Of a stretch of DNA of 64,000 nt, positions 39,528 to 47,750 are shown in pieces; position 1 is the first letter of the stretch, and each line of letters starts with the position of its first letter. Below the pieces are notes generated by a model, which had not been told where the DNA came from, ran no database searches, and was given only the letters and a program-made list of their open reading frames with translations. The translations under genes were made by a program, and so were the position numbers. The DNA is taken from contig CANQDA010000016.1 in the NCBI GenBank assembly GCA_947591155.1, forward strand, positions 1 through 64,000. The letters are read 5' to 3'. The stretch comes from an uncultured Lachnospiraceae bacterium. GTDB taxonomy: Bacteria > Bacillota > Clostridia > Lachnospirales > Lachnospiraceae.

Positions 39528-40237
39528 TCCCTTTTTACTCCGAAATCAAATATTGTCATTTGAGATTTATATTCTTCCAGTCGTCTATTTGCCAGTTCAT
39601 AATACGTGGGGTCTTTTTCTATCCCAACATATTCAAATCCGTTCTTATAGCAGGCTATAAGGCTAGAGGCGCTCCCAACGTGAGTATCAAGTATTTTATC
39701 GCCCGCCTTGGCGTATTTCGAAAGTATCCATTCATACAGAGCAACAGGCTTTTGATTCGGGTGTATGCGGTATTCCTGCAGTTCTTTATTCCCTTGTGCT
39801 ATATAGCCTTCGGAAATGCTTTTTCCTTGTAACATACCATGCCACATAAAAGTTACCTTCCGCACTGCAGAATGAAAACTTGTCCATGCCAGTTCACAGT
39901 CTGCAAAATCTGAATCGCCGTTGACTTTATCCCAAACAATCCAACAAGGAGAATCGTATGGAATCCTGCTTATGAAATGGTTTGCGCCCCATATAATCTG
40001 ATTTTTCGATACTCTGAAAAGTTCGTCAAAGTATTCCTTATCGGGTGCTTTTAAGTCATTCCCGGTATATCCTTTATAGTCCTTGCTCTTTGCGAGTTTG
40101 GTTCTTGTGTGATTCTTTGAACCGTCTTCACCTATTCCATATGGAGGATCAACAATCGCAAGATCGAAAAACTTATCTGGAAACTGCGGCAGATAGTCCA
40201 TGCAATCTCCATTTATAAAACTGTTTAATTCAATCAT
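39524..40237 (-). CDS. DNA N6-adenine/N4-cytosine methyltransferase
   Basis: 237 residues. AIVDPPYGIGEDG (motif IV DPPY) is near residue 30 and the SAM-binding FxG-like region DTHVGSASSLIACYKNGFEYVGIE is near 188, the order of beta-class enzymes that resemble Ctp/Dam-type phage methylases. It probably protects phage DNA from host restriction or marks it. No partner endonuclease was seen. Confidence 0.9.
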   Translation of the reverse strand: MIELNSFINGDCMDYLPQFPDKFFDLAIVDPPYGIGEDGSKNHTRTKLAKSKDYKGYTGNDLKAPDKEYFDELFRVSKNQIIWGANHFISRIPYDSPCWIVWDKVNGDSDFADCELAWTSFHSAVRKVTFMWHGMLQGKSISEGYIAQGNKELQEYRIHPNQKPVALYEWILSKYAKAGDKILDTHVGSASSLIACYKNGFEYVGIEKDPTYYELANRRLEEYKSQMTIFDFGVKRE

Positions 40238-40332
40238 TTTCCCAAGAAGCCTGCATATGCGTTACCCCGGCCGGAGGCGGCTCCTTTCTCAATTTTGGAT
40301 TTTGGACGATTTGTCCTGATTTGTCTTTTGTA

Positions 40333-40641
40333 TTATAGTGAATTGATTGTATCAATTTCTTTCTCGTAACGTTCGATTTCTTTTTTGTGTTTGTTAATTT
40401 CTTCCCTGATGCGGTTTATGAATATTTCTTTTGCTTTTTCTGCGTCCTGCTCTGTTAGAATTACAATATCGTGGTGCCATCCAAGAGTGATTCCTATTTC
40501 ATCTTTGTTGATAACTATTTTATAAAGTCCAGGCGCATACTTTTGTAACTTATAACTTCTTGGGCGTTCAACAGCTTCTATTGCGATACATTTTAATTCC
40601 AAATCTTTGAATCTGTCTATTATATAGAAATACAGTTTCAT
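40333..40641 (-). CDS. Phage hypothetical protein
   Basis: 102 residues. Beta-rich N-terminal half (KLYFYIIDRF...LYKIVINKDEIGITLGW) and a long helical C-terminus (NRIREEINKHKKEIERYEKEI). Overlaps the upstream start by 4 nt. Family unknown. Confidence 0.7.
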   Translation of the reverse strand: MKLYFYIIDRFKDLELKCIAIEAVERPRSYKLQKYAPGLYKIVINKDEIGITLGWHHDIVILTEQDAEKAKEIFINRIREEINKHKKEIERYEKEIDTINSL

Positions 40642-41120
40642 ATATCCTCCCCATAGTTTCCCCAGTCAATCTTCTGCCCACACCATCGGCAACATATACT
40701 GATAAATCTGCTCCCTATATGCTCGCCGCAATTTCCGCAATAATAAAGCGCATCGCCATACATGTACGGTCCTTTCCTTGGTTTCATCGGTTCATCTTTC
40801 CTTTTCAGTTCCCGGAGTTCGTTGATACTTCCGATTTCCCGATATGACTGTAATTCTTCCATATCCATACAGTCTTTCTTCAATCGTTTTTTCACCTCCA
40901 GCATTTTAGCTTTCCTCAAATCGTTTATCAGTTCTTCCTGTTTCATCAGTCTTACTACCAAATCATAAACTGATTTACATTCCGTTTTCTCCATCATGTA
41001 TATTATTGTATCTATCCTGTCTGATGCCTCGAATAGTATCTCTCTGTGTCTATCTTTCATTTTATACGTTGTTCCCAAAAGTTGCAATCTCGCTTTTAAT
41101 TTTCTCAATTCATTCATCAT
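40638..41120 (-). CDS. Zinc-ribbon phage protein (CGQKIDW family)
   Basis: 160 residues; start taken at the ATG pair near 41120. Long helical N-terminus (NELRKLKARLQLLGTTYKMK) then a zinc ribbon YYCGNCGEHIGSRFISICC and CGQKIDWGNYG. The largest of the CGQxIDW paralogues. Overlaps the gene upstream by 11 nt. Confidence 0.77.
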   Translation of the reverse strand: MMNELRKLKARLQLLGTTYKMKDRHREILFEASDRIDTIIYMMEKTECKSVYDLVVRLMKQEELINDLRKAKMLEVKKRLKKDCMDMEELQSYREIGSINELRELKRKDEPMKPRKGPYMYGDALYYCGNCGEHIGSRFISICCRWCGQKIDWGNYGEDI

Positions 41121-41694
41121 TTTTAAGCAGTCCCCAAAACTTCTCAAGCGCTTTCTGCGATACTTTGTTCTTCTCCTTTCCCGGCCTGATCGCCACGGTT
41201 AAATGCGTATCAATGATGTGCTTCAGCTCTTTCGCAAGGGATTTGCGTCCCTGCTTGAGCCCGTCGTGGTAGCCTTTTGCAGGTCTAAACTCCGAAATTT
41301 TTGTTTTTCCTTCTCCTTGTCCTCCGGCGGTTTTGTTTTTCAGAATCCATCCTTTTTCGGAATACAGCTTAATATAATATTGCTCCATTTCATCAAGGCG
41401 CTCTTTTGGAAAATGAAAAAATGAGAGTTTATACCCGTTTTGATTGCTTTCAGAATACAGCCCATGAGCCTTAATTGATAAATCAATATACTGCTGAAAA
41501 CCAACCATGTGTTGACAACATCTCTGTGCTAAATGTACGGCTTGGCCTATATATATTTCTTTCTCATGCTGTTCTGAAATCCTGTGAAAGAAATATATCC
41601 CGGATTCATCATCAAGCTTTGGATTTAATTTCAACAGCCGCTCCCGGTTTTTCTTCTCGATCGCTTTGGCTTTGGCAATATTAGATTTCTGCAT
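41110..41694 (-). CDS. GIY-YIG nuclease-domain protein
   Basis: 194 residues. GIYFFHRISEQHEKEIYIGQAVHLAQRCCQH carries the GIY...YIG signature and downstream arginine. EMEQYYIKLY, NKTAGGQGEGK and a C-terminal NUMOD-like part (HDGLKQGRKSLAKELKHII) follow. Probably a free-standing homing endonuclease. Second GIY-YIG gene of the window. Confidence 0.84.
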   Translation of the reverse strand: MQKSNIAKAKAIEKKNRERLLKLNPKLDDESGIYFFHRISEQHEKEIYIGQAVHLAQRCCQHMVGFQQYIDLSIKAHGLYSESNQNGYKLSFFHFPKERLDEMEQYYIKLYSEKGWILKNKTAGGQGEGKTKISEFRPAKGYHDGLKQGRKSLAKELKHIIDTHLTVAIRPGKEKNKVSQKALEKFWGLLKNDE

Positions 41695-42025
41695 TTGCTT
41701 TCTCCTTCAACCATTCCAAAATTGAATCTCGGCGTTCATGGCAAAAATATTTTTCAAGAAACGCCGCCATTTCTTCATCACTCATACAACGGATTTTCTC
41801 TGCATTGGTGTACGGATACGGTCTGATTTCTCTCGGTAAATACCACCATTCATCGCTTACGTTTTTGCCACTTTCTGTTATTCCAATAACAGCAAATTCC
41901 TGATCGCCATCTGAATCAATGCATGAAACAACTCCGATTGTTCCTATTGGAAACCTTTTGTAAGGATAGTCTTTTTCGGGATTCACAATCTTTACTTTAT
42001 CACCGATTTTGTATGTATTTTTCAT
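41681..42025 (-). CDS. SH3-like phage protein
   Basis: 114 residues from ATG 42025 (GGAGGGGAA ahead). YKIGDKVKIVNPEKDYPYKRFPIG and GVVSCIDSDG resemble a KOW/SH3 barrel. The rest is helical with HERRDSILEWLKEK near the end. Family unknown. Confidence 0.7.
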   Translation of the reverse strand: MKNTYKIGDKVKIVNPEKDYPYKRFPIGTIGVVSCIDSDGDQEFAVIGITESGKNVSDEWWYLPREIRPYPYTNAEKIRCMSDEEMAAFLEKYFCHERRDSILEWLKEKANAEI

Positions 42026-42450
42026 TTCCCCTCCAAAATATCTGCAACTTTGTTCAGCCATTTGCTCGTTTCTTCGGTTCCGAAGCAAGTGCAGTACTTA
42101 TCCTGATAGAACCGGCATTGTCTGGAACCACGGCTTCCTAAACAACTTACTTTATAATCGCGCTCCGCCTCGCGACATGAACCCATGCTATCTTCCGAAG
42201 CTAAACATCTCAATGCCTTTATCAGGTCTTCGTCAATTTCCTGTTTTACTTTATAATGGATTGTTCCGCTCATTTCCTTTTCTATTTCCCTTTCAATTAA
42301 TCCATCAGCAAATATATTTTCATGCACATCCGCCTCGAATGCTGTAATTGCTCTTGCAATTCTCAATTCAATCTCCGTGTCCCGCATCATCCGCGCGCCC
42401 GAATGGGAGTTTTTTAGATATTCTAAGATTGCTTCGTACTGTTCATTCAT
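42022..42450 (-). CDS. Cysteine-containing phage protein
   Basis: 142 residues from ATG 42450. Helical N-terminal domain (EQYEAILEYLKNS, EIELRIARAITAFE), then CREAERDYKVSCLGSRG, CRFYQDKYCTCFG: a metal-binding C-terminal half. Overlaps both neighbours by a few bases. Unknown role. Confidence 0.7.
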   Translation of the reverse strand: MNEQYEAILEYLKNSHSGARMMRDTEIELRIARAITAFEADVHENIFADGLIEREIEKEMSGTIHYKVKQEIDEDLIKALRCLASEDSMGSCREAERDYKVSCLGSRGSRQCRFYQDKYCTCFGTEETSKWLNKVADILEGK

Positions 42451-42652
42451 CGTCATCAATTTCAACCTTTCTGTACGCTGAGTGGCTTGCAAGTCCCCGG
42501 TTATATCTTGAGATACAGCCGGATATTGTATCTTTCTTTACGCCAAGTATTTGAGCGAGTTCTTTCATGGTGTTGGCTATTGCCACCGGCAATTCATATT
42601 CATCGTCTGTCACCTTCATGTAGACTGTTCTCTGTTTCGTCACAAACACCAC
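42443..42652 (-). CDS. Small HTH protein
   Basis: 69 residues. KVTDDEYELPVAIANTMKELAQILGVKKDTISGCISRYNRG is a helix-turn-helix typical of small phage proteins that look like antisense regulators or excisionase-like factors. AGAACAG-type ribosome site is weak. Overlaps the zinc-ribbon gene upstream by 53 nt. Confidence 0.68.
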   Translation of the reverse strand: MVFVTKQRTVYMKVTDDEYELPVAIANTMKELAQILGVKKDTISGCISRYNRGLASHSAYRKVEIDDDE

Positions 42653-42980
42653 TCCAATCTATCGCCTGCCCGCAGTCAGCGCAGTATCTGTACCAATAGT
42701 TTTCGTCAGCACAATCTCCGGCATACCCGAGAAAACTGCCGCATTTCGGACATTCGTAGTAATCCTGCTGTATATCAACATAGATCATATGTCCCTCGTC
42801 ATTCTCCTGCAATCCCTGTACCACCCTGCCTGTTCTCTCAGGTTTCTTCGCCACCTGTTTTTTAAGTGCAGACACCGCCATTTTCAGCGCTTCTGTATAT
42901 TCCGGCACATTGTTTTTGTAGTCTTTCTCGATCAGGTCAATGCGGCTCTGTAATTCCTTAATCGCTTTCTGTGCGTCCAT
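42600..42980 (-). CDS. Zinc-ribbon phage protein (CGQAIDW family)
   Basis: 126 residues from ATG 42980. MDAQKAIKELQSRIDLIEKD, ALKKQVAKKP, then YYECPKCGSFLGYAGDC and CADCGQAIDWSG: the full paralogue layout with two CxxC knuckles. Probably zinc-binding. Its first bases overlap the next gene. Confidence 0.8.
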   Translation of the reverse strand: MDAQKAIKELQSRIDLIEKDYKNNVPEYTEALKMAVSALKKQVAKKPERTGRVVQGLQENDEGHMIYVDIQQDYYECPKCGSFLGYAGDCADENYWYRYCADCGQAIDWSGVCDETENSLHEGDRR

Positions 42981-43200
42981 TATCATCTTCCCCCTTTGCC
43001 TCCCAGTCTATTGCCTGCCCACACTCCGGGCAATAATTAAGTTCCATGCCACCGTATAACGTGCGCCCTCTGAATTTCTCTCCGCGATACGTTTCCGAAA
43101 CAAGAGCGCATGTGTATTTATTTGAAAATCCTTCCCTTCTGTTTTGATTATGTATGCGTTTTATATCTTCAAACATTTCACAGAATTTACATTTTGCCAT
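42958..43200 (-). CDS. Small zinc-ribbon protein (CGQAIDW family)
   Basis: 80 residues. CKFCEMFEDIKR at the N-terminus, then GGMELNYCPECGQAIDWEAKGED. Shorter member lacking the N-terminal QKAI helix. Overlaps the downstream paralogue by 23 nt. Confidence 0.77.
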   Translation of the reverse strand: MAKCKFCEMFEDIKRIHNQNRREGFSNKYTCALVSETYRGEKFRGRTLYGGMELNYCPECGQAIDWEAKGEDDNGRTESD

Positions 43201-43203
43201 GCC

Positions 43204-43539
43204 TCACGCCTCCTGTTCATTGAAATCACTCCAGCTTATTGCCTGTCCGCAATTTTCACAGTACGGCACATACTTCTCGCCACAGCCTTCGTCATGGCAG
43301 ACCAGCCAGCCGCAAACAGGACAGTATGCGTGATGATATTCATCTTCTACCAGTTTTTTCGACTTCATTTTTTCCACTGCCATCCTGCACTTGGCAGGCG
43401 TCCCAATCTGTCTGTACTGCTCCAGTTCCCTTAATGCCATGATGATGCAGAACGACGTTTCCCTGTCCACCGGTCTGAATACATCCTTGCAGTATTCCTG
43501 CATATCCTTCATCCATTCAATCGCTTTCTGAATGTCCAT
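43204..43539 (-). CDS. Zinc-ribbon phage protein (CGQAISW family)
   Basis: 111 residues from ATG 43539 (GGGAGGTGAGG ahead). MDIQKAIEWMKDMQEYC, MAVEKMKSKKL, YCPVCGWLVCHDEGCG and CENCGQAISWSDF. Complete paralogue with an extra Cys pair. Confidence 0.8.
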   Translation of the reverse strand: MDIQKAIEWMKDMQEYCKDVFRPVDRETSFCIIMALRELEQYRQIGTPAKCRMAVEKMKSKKLVEDEYHHAYCPVCGWLVCHDEGCGEKYVPYCENCGQAISWSDFNEQEA

Positions 43540-43717
43540 GTGCCTCACCTCCCGCGCAACATCCATTCTGCGCCCTTACCTTTTCAGACAGCGCTTCAAT
43601 CGTGTCAGCGGCCCGTCTCAACAGTTCTTTTGTTCCTTCAGCTTCCCTGCCGCATGACAGATCATACAGGGCCGCGCACCGTCTTAATTCTTTTACTTGC
43701 TCACTTAACATGCTCAT
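43517..43717 (-). CDS. Small phage hypothetical protein
   Basis: 66 residues from ATG 43717 (GGAGGTGCGC ahead). Helical (LSEQVKELRRCAALYDLSC, LRRAADTIEALSEKV), a very common small protein next to zinc-ribbon genes in Clostridia phages. Function unknown. Confidence 0.7.
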   Translation of the reverse strand: MSMLSEQVKELRRCAALYDLSCGREAEGTKELLRRAADTIEALSEKVRAQNGCCAGGEAHGHSESD

Positions 43718-43980
43718 TGCGCACCTCCATCCATCCTTGCACCACACACAGGGCAATACGGCCATGCTTCGTGATCGTCAATAAATGCTGTCTTGCAAAC
43801 CGTACAACGCACATATGAGCCATGATGCGCTTCAATCCACCGGCCATGCCGCACAGGTTCGGCGTCAACTGTCGGACACTCTGCTAAGAAATCCGGCACA
43901 TCCGTTAAGTCATATATTGACGGCTCCCTGCTCCTTCTTATCGCATCATCTGCATCAATCAGTCTCCCGTCTCCCCACAT
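43714..43980 (-). CDS. Zinc-ribbon phage protein
   Basis: 88 residues from ATG 43980 (GGAGGCGGTG ahead). RLIDADDAIRRSR, AECPTVDAEPVRHGRWIEAHH, CTVCKTAFI, YCPVCGARMDGG. This is a widespread phage family with a C-terminal zinc ribbon, distinct from but similar to the CGQxIDW group. Confidence 0.82.
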   Translation of the reverse strand: MWGDGRLIDADDAIRRSREPSIYDLTDVPDFLAECPTVDAEPVRHGRWIEAHHGSYVRCTVCKTAFIDDHEAWPYCPVCGARMDGGAQ

Positions 43981-43991
43981 CGCACCGCCTC

Positions 43992-44339
43992 CTATCCCGG
44001 CAAATTGATATACACTATGATCGCCTTTACCCACGGCAATGCGTCATAATACGTCCTGCACTCGTCCTCGCTCTCCGGGAGTGCGTCAAACTCGTCATCG
44101 CTTAAATGCCTTTCCAATACGTCAAATACATCATCAATACTTTTGATGAAAACTCTTTCTGCTTTTTCTGAGACGAAATATTCATCAATCTCAGCCCTGC
44201 CCCATGCTCCAAGCCAGTACAGTGCGCCGTCATATCCCACGATTTCGCCATCCACCATAGGCACCACCGGAAGCTCTGGGTTCTCCTGCATGAGCCGGAA
44301 AAGTTCTGCGCGGTTTTCTCTCTCTTTTTCAGTTATCAT
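43992..44339 (-). CDS. Phage hypothetical protein
   Basis: 115 residues. ELFRLMQENPELPVVPMVDGEIVGYDG at the N-terminus then an acidic helical region with YYDALPWVKAIIVYINLP at the end. Conserved in many Clostridia phages as far as I recall, without known function. Overlaps the recombinase by 11 nt. Confidence 0.76.
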   Translation of the reverse strand: MITEKERENRAELFRLMQENPELPVVPMVDGEIVGYDGALYWLGAWGRAEIDEYFVSEKAERVFIKSIDDVFDVLERHLSDDEFDALPESEDECRTYYDALPWVKAIIVYINLPG

Positions 44340-44964
44340 TCCGCCCTCCTATTTCTGTCATCCGCTCATTTATAAACTTTGCGAGCGTGTTTCTGTTTAC
44401 CTTAAAGATTTTTGCTATCTTGGTTTTGGGTACGCCCTGATTCAGCAGTTCCCGGATAACTTCTTCTTTCCCGGATAACTTTACTCGGTCAGATTTCCTT
44501 CCAACAGGACGCCCGAGAACAACGCCCTCAGCCTTTTTCTTCGCAAGCGCTTCTTTCGTTCGGCGGCTTATCATTTCTCGTTCTATTTCTGCTGATAACC
44601 CAAATGCAAACGCAAGAACTTTTGATTGTATGTTATCTCCCAACTCATAGCCATCTTTGGCGGTATATACCTTCACGCCGTTGTTCATGCAGTATTCCAA
44701 TATCCGCATGACCATGAATAAACTCCTGCCAAGTCTGGAAATCTCGCCCGCCAGAAGAACATCGCCGGGTTTCAGTATTTTCATCAGCTTGCCCAATTCG
44801 CGCTTTTCTGGTTCCTTTGTTCCGCTCACACCTTCATCGTCAATATACTTGTCAATTTTTAAGCTCAGCCGGTCTGCAAGCGCTTCAACTCCCACTTTCT
44901 GATTTTCTCCATCCTGCTTCCCGGTTGAAACTCTCAGATATGCGTATACCATTATTTTCTCCAT
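44329..44964 (-). CDS. Serine recombinase (resolvase/invertase type)
   Basis: 211 residues. YAYLRVSTGKQD with the nucleophile Ser at about residue 13, GVSGTKEPEKRELGKLMKIL, EISRLGRS, AFGLSAEIEREMISRRTKEAL and a C-terminal helix-turn-helix (VPKTKIAKIFKVNRNTLAKFI). Small resolvases resolve dimers or invert segments. No inverted recombination sites are obvious next to it. Its place in the early operon is unusual and it may resolve multimers of the episomal form. Confidence 0.88.
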   Translation of the reverse strand: MEKIMVYAYLRVSTGKQDGENQKVGVEALADRLSLKIDKYIDDEGVSGTKEPEKRELGKLMKILKPGDVLLAGEISRLGRSLFMVMRILEYCMNNGVKVYTAKDGYELGDNIQSKVLAFAFGLSAEIEREMISRRTKEALAKKKAEGVVLGRPVGRKSDRVKLSGKEEVIRELLNQGVPKTKIAKIFKVNRNTLAKFINERMTEIGGRNDN

Positions 44965-45290
44965 TTCGGCGGCGGCGCTTCCCGGTATTCTGGGAACGTC
45001 ACTCCGTATTGTTCTTCAAACCTGTTCAGCCATACAGGGTGCTTCTGCCGTTTTATGTCAGCTATGTACTGTCTAACTCCGTCAATGAAATCTGAATCCG
45101 GGATTCCGCCGCCATACAGTCCGTATTTATTTGACACATGCGATATATCAGTCCTCATTTTTTCAGAATAGACAGCGCTTTCATCGCCATACAGATATAC
45201 AACTGCCATCAGCTGAGCGGCATGTTCTTTCCCGATTACATTGATTCCGCATTGCGCCGCGGTATTAAGCATCTGCTCATACAGGGTCAT
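44952..45290 (-). CDS. Phage hypothetical protein
   Basis: 112 residues. LYEQMLNTAAQCGINVIGKEHAAQLMAVVYLYGDESAV, then VRQYIADIKRQKHPVWLNRFEEQYG. Helical. No recognised family; tightly packed between recombinase and next gene. Confidence 0.68.
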   Translation of the reverse strand: MTLYEQMLNTAAQCGINVIGKEHAAQLMAVVYLYGDESAVYSEKMRTDISHVSNKYGLYGGGIPDSDFIDGVRQYIADIKRQKHPVWLNRFEEQYGVTFPEYREAPPPKWRK

Positions 45291-45790
45291 TCCGTCCCTC
45301 CAATCTCCGCCAGCAACCTATCAACGTTTATTTTTCGGCCGGTTTTAATGAGGCAGTCTTTCCCAAAGTTCCGGGAAGAACCATCTCCGAAAATAACATA
45401 GCATCCTTCTTCTTTTACCTTTGTTACTACCCCTTCAAATGTGCCCGTGGTAATCTTAACCACGTCACCAACGCATATCTTCTGGGCATCCTCATATGTT
45501 TTGATCTTCTCGGCGGCTTCCTGCCATGTATGGTCTTTGAAAATATGCTCAAGATCAAACGTCCCGAACACTCTCACTCTGTCCGGATCCCATGCAATCC
45601 GCCTCGCCAGCTCCCACGCCTCCACCATGCCGTCTTCGTAGGTCTTTTTCGTCGCAACCTTGCCCAGAATTCCTTTGTCCACATTAAATAAATCCGGACA
45701 GCCCTCACAGAACAGGTCGCATTTTCCCAAGCCTTCGCAAATAATCTCCATCTCCACCAGCACCTTGTCTCCAACCTTAAATTCCTGCAT
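45287..45790 (-). CDS. Double SH3/KOW-like protein
   Basis: 167 residues. FKVGDKVLVEMEIICEGLGK at the start and ICVGDVVKITTGTFEGVVTKVKEEG near residue 105 are two beta-barrel-like repeats, joined by a helical part with a CDLFCEGC cysteine group. Nucleic-acid or protein binding is plausible. Family unknown. Confidence 0.7.
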   Translation of the reverse strand: MQEFKVGDKVLVEMEIICEGLGKCDLFCEGCPDLFNVDKGILGKVATKKTYEDGMVEAWELARRIAWDPDRVRVFGTFDLEHIFKDHTWQEAAEKIKTYEDAQKICVGDVVKITTGTFEGVVTKVKEEGCYVIFGDGSSRNFGKDCLIKTGRKINVDRLLAEIGGTE

Positions 45791-45801
45791 TTCGCCATCT
45801 C

Positions 45802-47417
45802 CTATCCGTTATGCTCCACATATTCTGCATCAGCATAAAATCCATGTTTTGACCAATATAACCGGCGCATCGGTTTTTCTTCTTCCAGAATCCGGTATTT
45901 CTGGCAGGTCTGTTCCGTTATGTTTTTTCTATGTTTTTCATACTCTTTTTTCAGTTTCTTTTCATTTTCATATGGCTCAAGAAACTGATATGTCACATTT
46001 TCTTTCCAGAACAGCATGTTGTCAATAATTCCAATCTGCGCCCATAAAATTTTCCCGTCACAATCCCTTGGTTCATATTCGACTGTTATTCTTTCGGATA
46101 AGTTTTTCGGAATTATCGTTTTATATTTCTTACGGTTTTCCTCCGCTTCCGCAATCGCTCTAAATATCGGATAAAATTGTTGCGGCACGACTGCATTTCC
46201 AAGACATTTCAACCGATCAACACGGTTTGGTACGCCGCTTGCTATCCGTGGAATATCCGGTTCTTTTTCCCAGTAATGGTTAATAAAGAAATCTAAATCT
46301 CCGTCCATCCAATTGGAAATCCCATTAGCCACTCCACCCAGTAAGGATTGAGCTGTCCTCCGTTGCCCTGGCTCATGTTCCTGCGTTCTTTCTCCGAAAT
46401 CACTCCATCCGCTTCCAGTTTCTTCAGCTGTTGAAAATTCCCAGTTCCTCCGCACAATCCGGCTCCCGTTGTCGGCGTTGGATACATCGCTATCTGGTCG
46501 TTGAGATTCCTGCTCCTGTGTTCTGTATCCTGCCATCTGCTTGCTTGGTCGGTCCGATAATCCCGCGACTGCGGTGTGGCATACATTACAATGTCTTTCA
46601 AATTCCCGTGTTTCCTGTCGTGCTCTGCTGATTTGCTCCCGGCTGGCCACTCCCCTTGCTGTCGGACGCTTTCGGTGTCGGCCATAACTTTACCTGACCG
46701 CTTAAATTCGGTTCTCCCCGGCTGTTCACATACATCTTCCTGTTCGCCGCATCTGCCGCAACCGGTGTTTTCCATAACTTCGGCTCTTCCCACATTTTCG
46801 CTGTTTCCGGGTTCACCTGTTCCCTCAAATTCGCTGGCCGTTTCCTCCCCTTCCTCGCTCCGTTTGCCTGCCTCTCCAGCGCTTCTGGGCTTCTTTGCGG
46901 TAGATAATCCATCGTGTTTGGCGTGGCCCACAATCGCGACTCTGTATCTCCTGTGTCTGGCTCCGACAGCGCAAGCTGGTATAAGAAATGCCCTTGTGGC
47001 ATACCCACAGGCTTCCAGTTCAGAAAGAATATCGGGGAGTGCCATTCTAACGATTCCAGCAACATTTTCTCCAACAACCCAAGTGGGCCTGAGTTCTTTG
47101 ATAACCCTAACCATTTCTGGCCAGAGGTAGCGGTCATCTTCCTTGCCTCTCTGCTTCCCGGCAACACTGAAGGGCTGGCAAGGAAACCCTCCTGAAATAA
47201 TGTCAACTGTTCGTAAACCTGTTCGCTCATAAAAACTTTCCCCTGTCAGCGTTCTTATATCTTTCCAACGCGGAACATCCGGCCAGTGCTTTTCCAATAC
47301 CTTTGCAGGATATTCAGCCCATTCGCATTGTCCTACGGTTTTAAACCCGGCCCATTCAGCAGCAATATCAAGACCGCCTATCCCAGAAAATAGTGATAAA
47401 TGTGTTAGATTTTGCAT
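45802..47417 (-). CDS. dcm: DNA cytosine-5 methyltransferase, frameshifted
   Basis: Motif I SLFSGIGGLDIAAEW, motif IV GGFPCQPFS (nucleophile Cys), motif VI ENV, motif VIII RHRRYRVAI lie in one frame from ATG 47417. Motifs IX-X (NRVDRLKCLGNAVVPQQ) lie in another frame that ends at 45802. Restoring one base in the run CCC at 46638-46640 joins them into a protein of about 538 residues with a C-terminal extension. The same base restores the nested gene at 46293-47230. The sequence given is therefore either a real lesion or a homopolymer error. It methylates cytosine, probably against host restriction. Confidence 0.85.
46293..47230 (-). CDS. Gene nested in dcm in another frame
   Basis: Entirely inside dcm. 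The first part (MSEQVYEQLTLFQEGFLASP through LWATPNTMDYLPQRSPE and KLWPTPKASDSKGSG) runs to 46598; after the same missing base near 46638 the frame continues as DIVMYATPQSRDYRTDQASR to NPYWVEWLMGFPIGW and stops at 46293. Repaired length about 312 residues. The sequence of both parts resembles a phage family that accompanies Dcm-type methylases (WPTPxAxD, GAGLCGGTGNxQQLKxLE, NPxWVEWLMGFPIGW). Function unknown. Confidence 0.75.
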
Positions 47418-47554
47418 TTCCTCTCCCATTCTTCACAGCTATCGTTCCGCTCTGTCCAGTCAGCCAGATTTTCGCTTTCTTCATTCACGCAGATGTGGTC
47501 ATCTTCGTCACGTTCCCACCAGCGGCAGGTTCCACAACACTGTTTTTCAAACAT
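47405..47554 (-). CDS. Small cysteine-rich protein
   Basis: 49 residues: EKQCCGTCRWWERDEDDHIC and WTERNDSCEEW. Metal-binding spacing. AGGAGTGAAACC precedes the ATG and its end overlaps the dcm start by 13 nt, so the pair is coupled. Common small phage ORF type. Confidence 0.65.
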   Translation of the reverse strand: MFEKQCCGTCRWWERDEDDHICVNEESENLADWTERNDSCEEWERKCKI

Positions 47555-47561
47555 CAGGGTT

Positions 47562-47747
47562 TCACTCCTTTCTTACCTCCCGGCAATACCGGATTATTTC
47601 AAATATTACGAAATTCCAATCTGTATCGGTATCATCCTCAAGCGACCGTGCAATAATTCCGAGAATGTCATGTGCCATGATTGATCGTCCTTCGTTTCTG
47701 GCACTGTCTTCAAAATCCTCAAATCCTTCCGGGAATATCGCGCTCAT
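47562..47747 (-). CDS. Small phage hypothetical protein
   Basis: 61 residues, acidic N-terminal half (FPEGFEDFEDSARNEGR) and helical C-terminal half (NFVIFEIIRYCREVRKE). No family recognised. Confidence 0.68.
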   Translation of the reverse strand: MSAIFPEGFEDFEDSARNEGRSIMAHDILGIIARSLEDDTDTDWNFVIFEIIRYCREVRKE

Positions 47748-47750
47748 ATT

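Noticed and set aside
45802..46650. Treating the C-terminal methyltransferase frame as its own gene
   Set aside because: It lacks a start and ribosome site; it carries motifs IX-X of dcm and is its frameshifted end.
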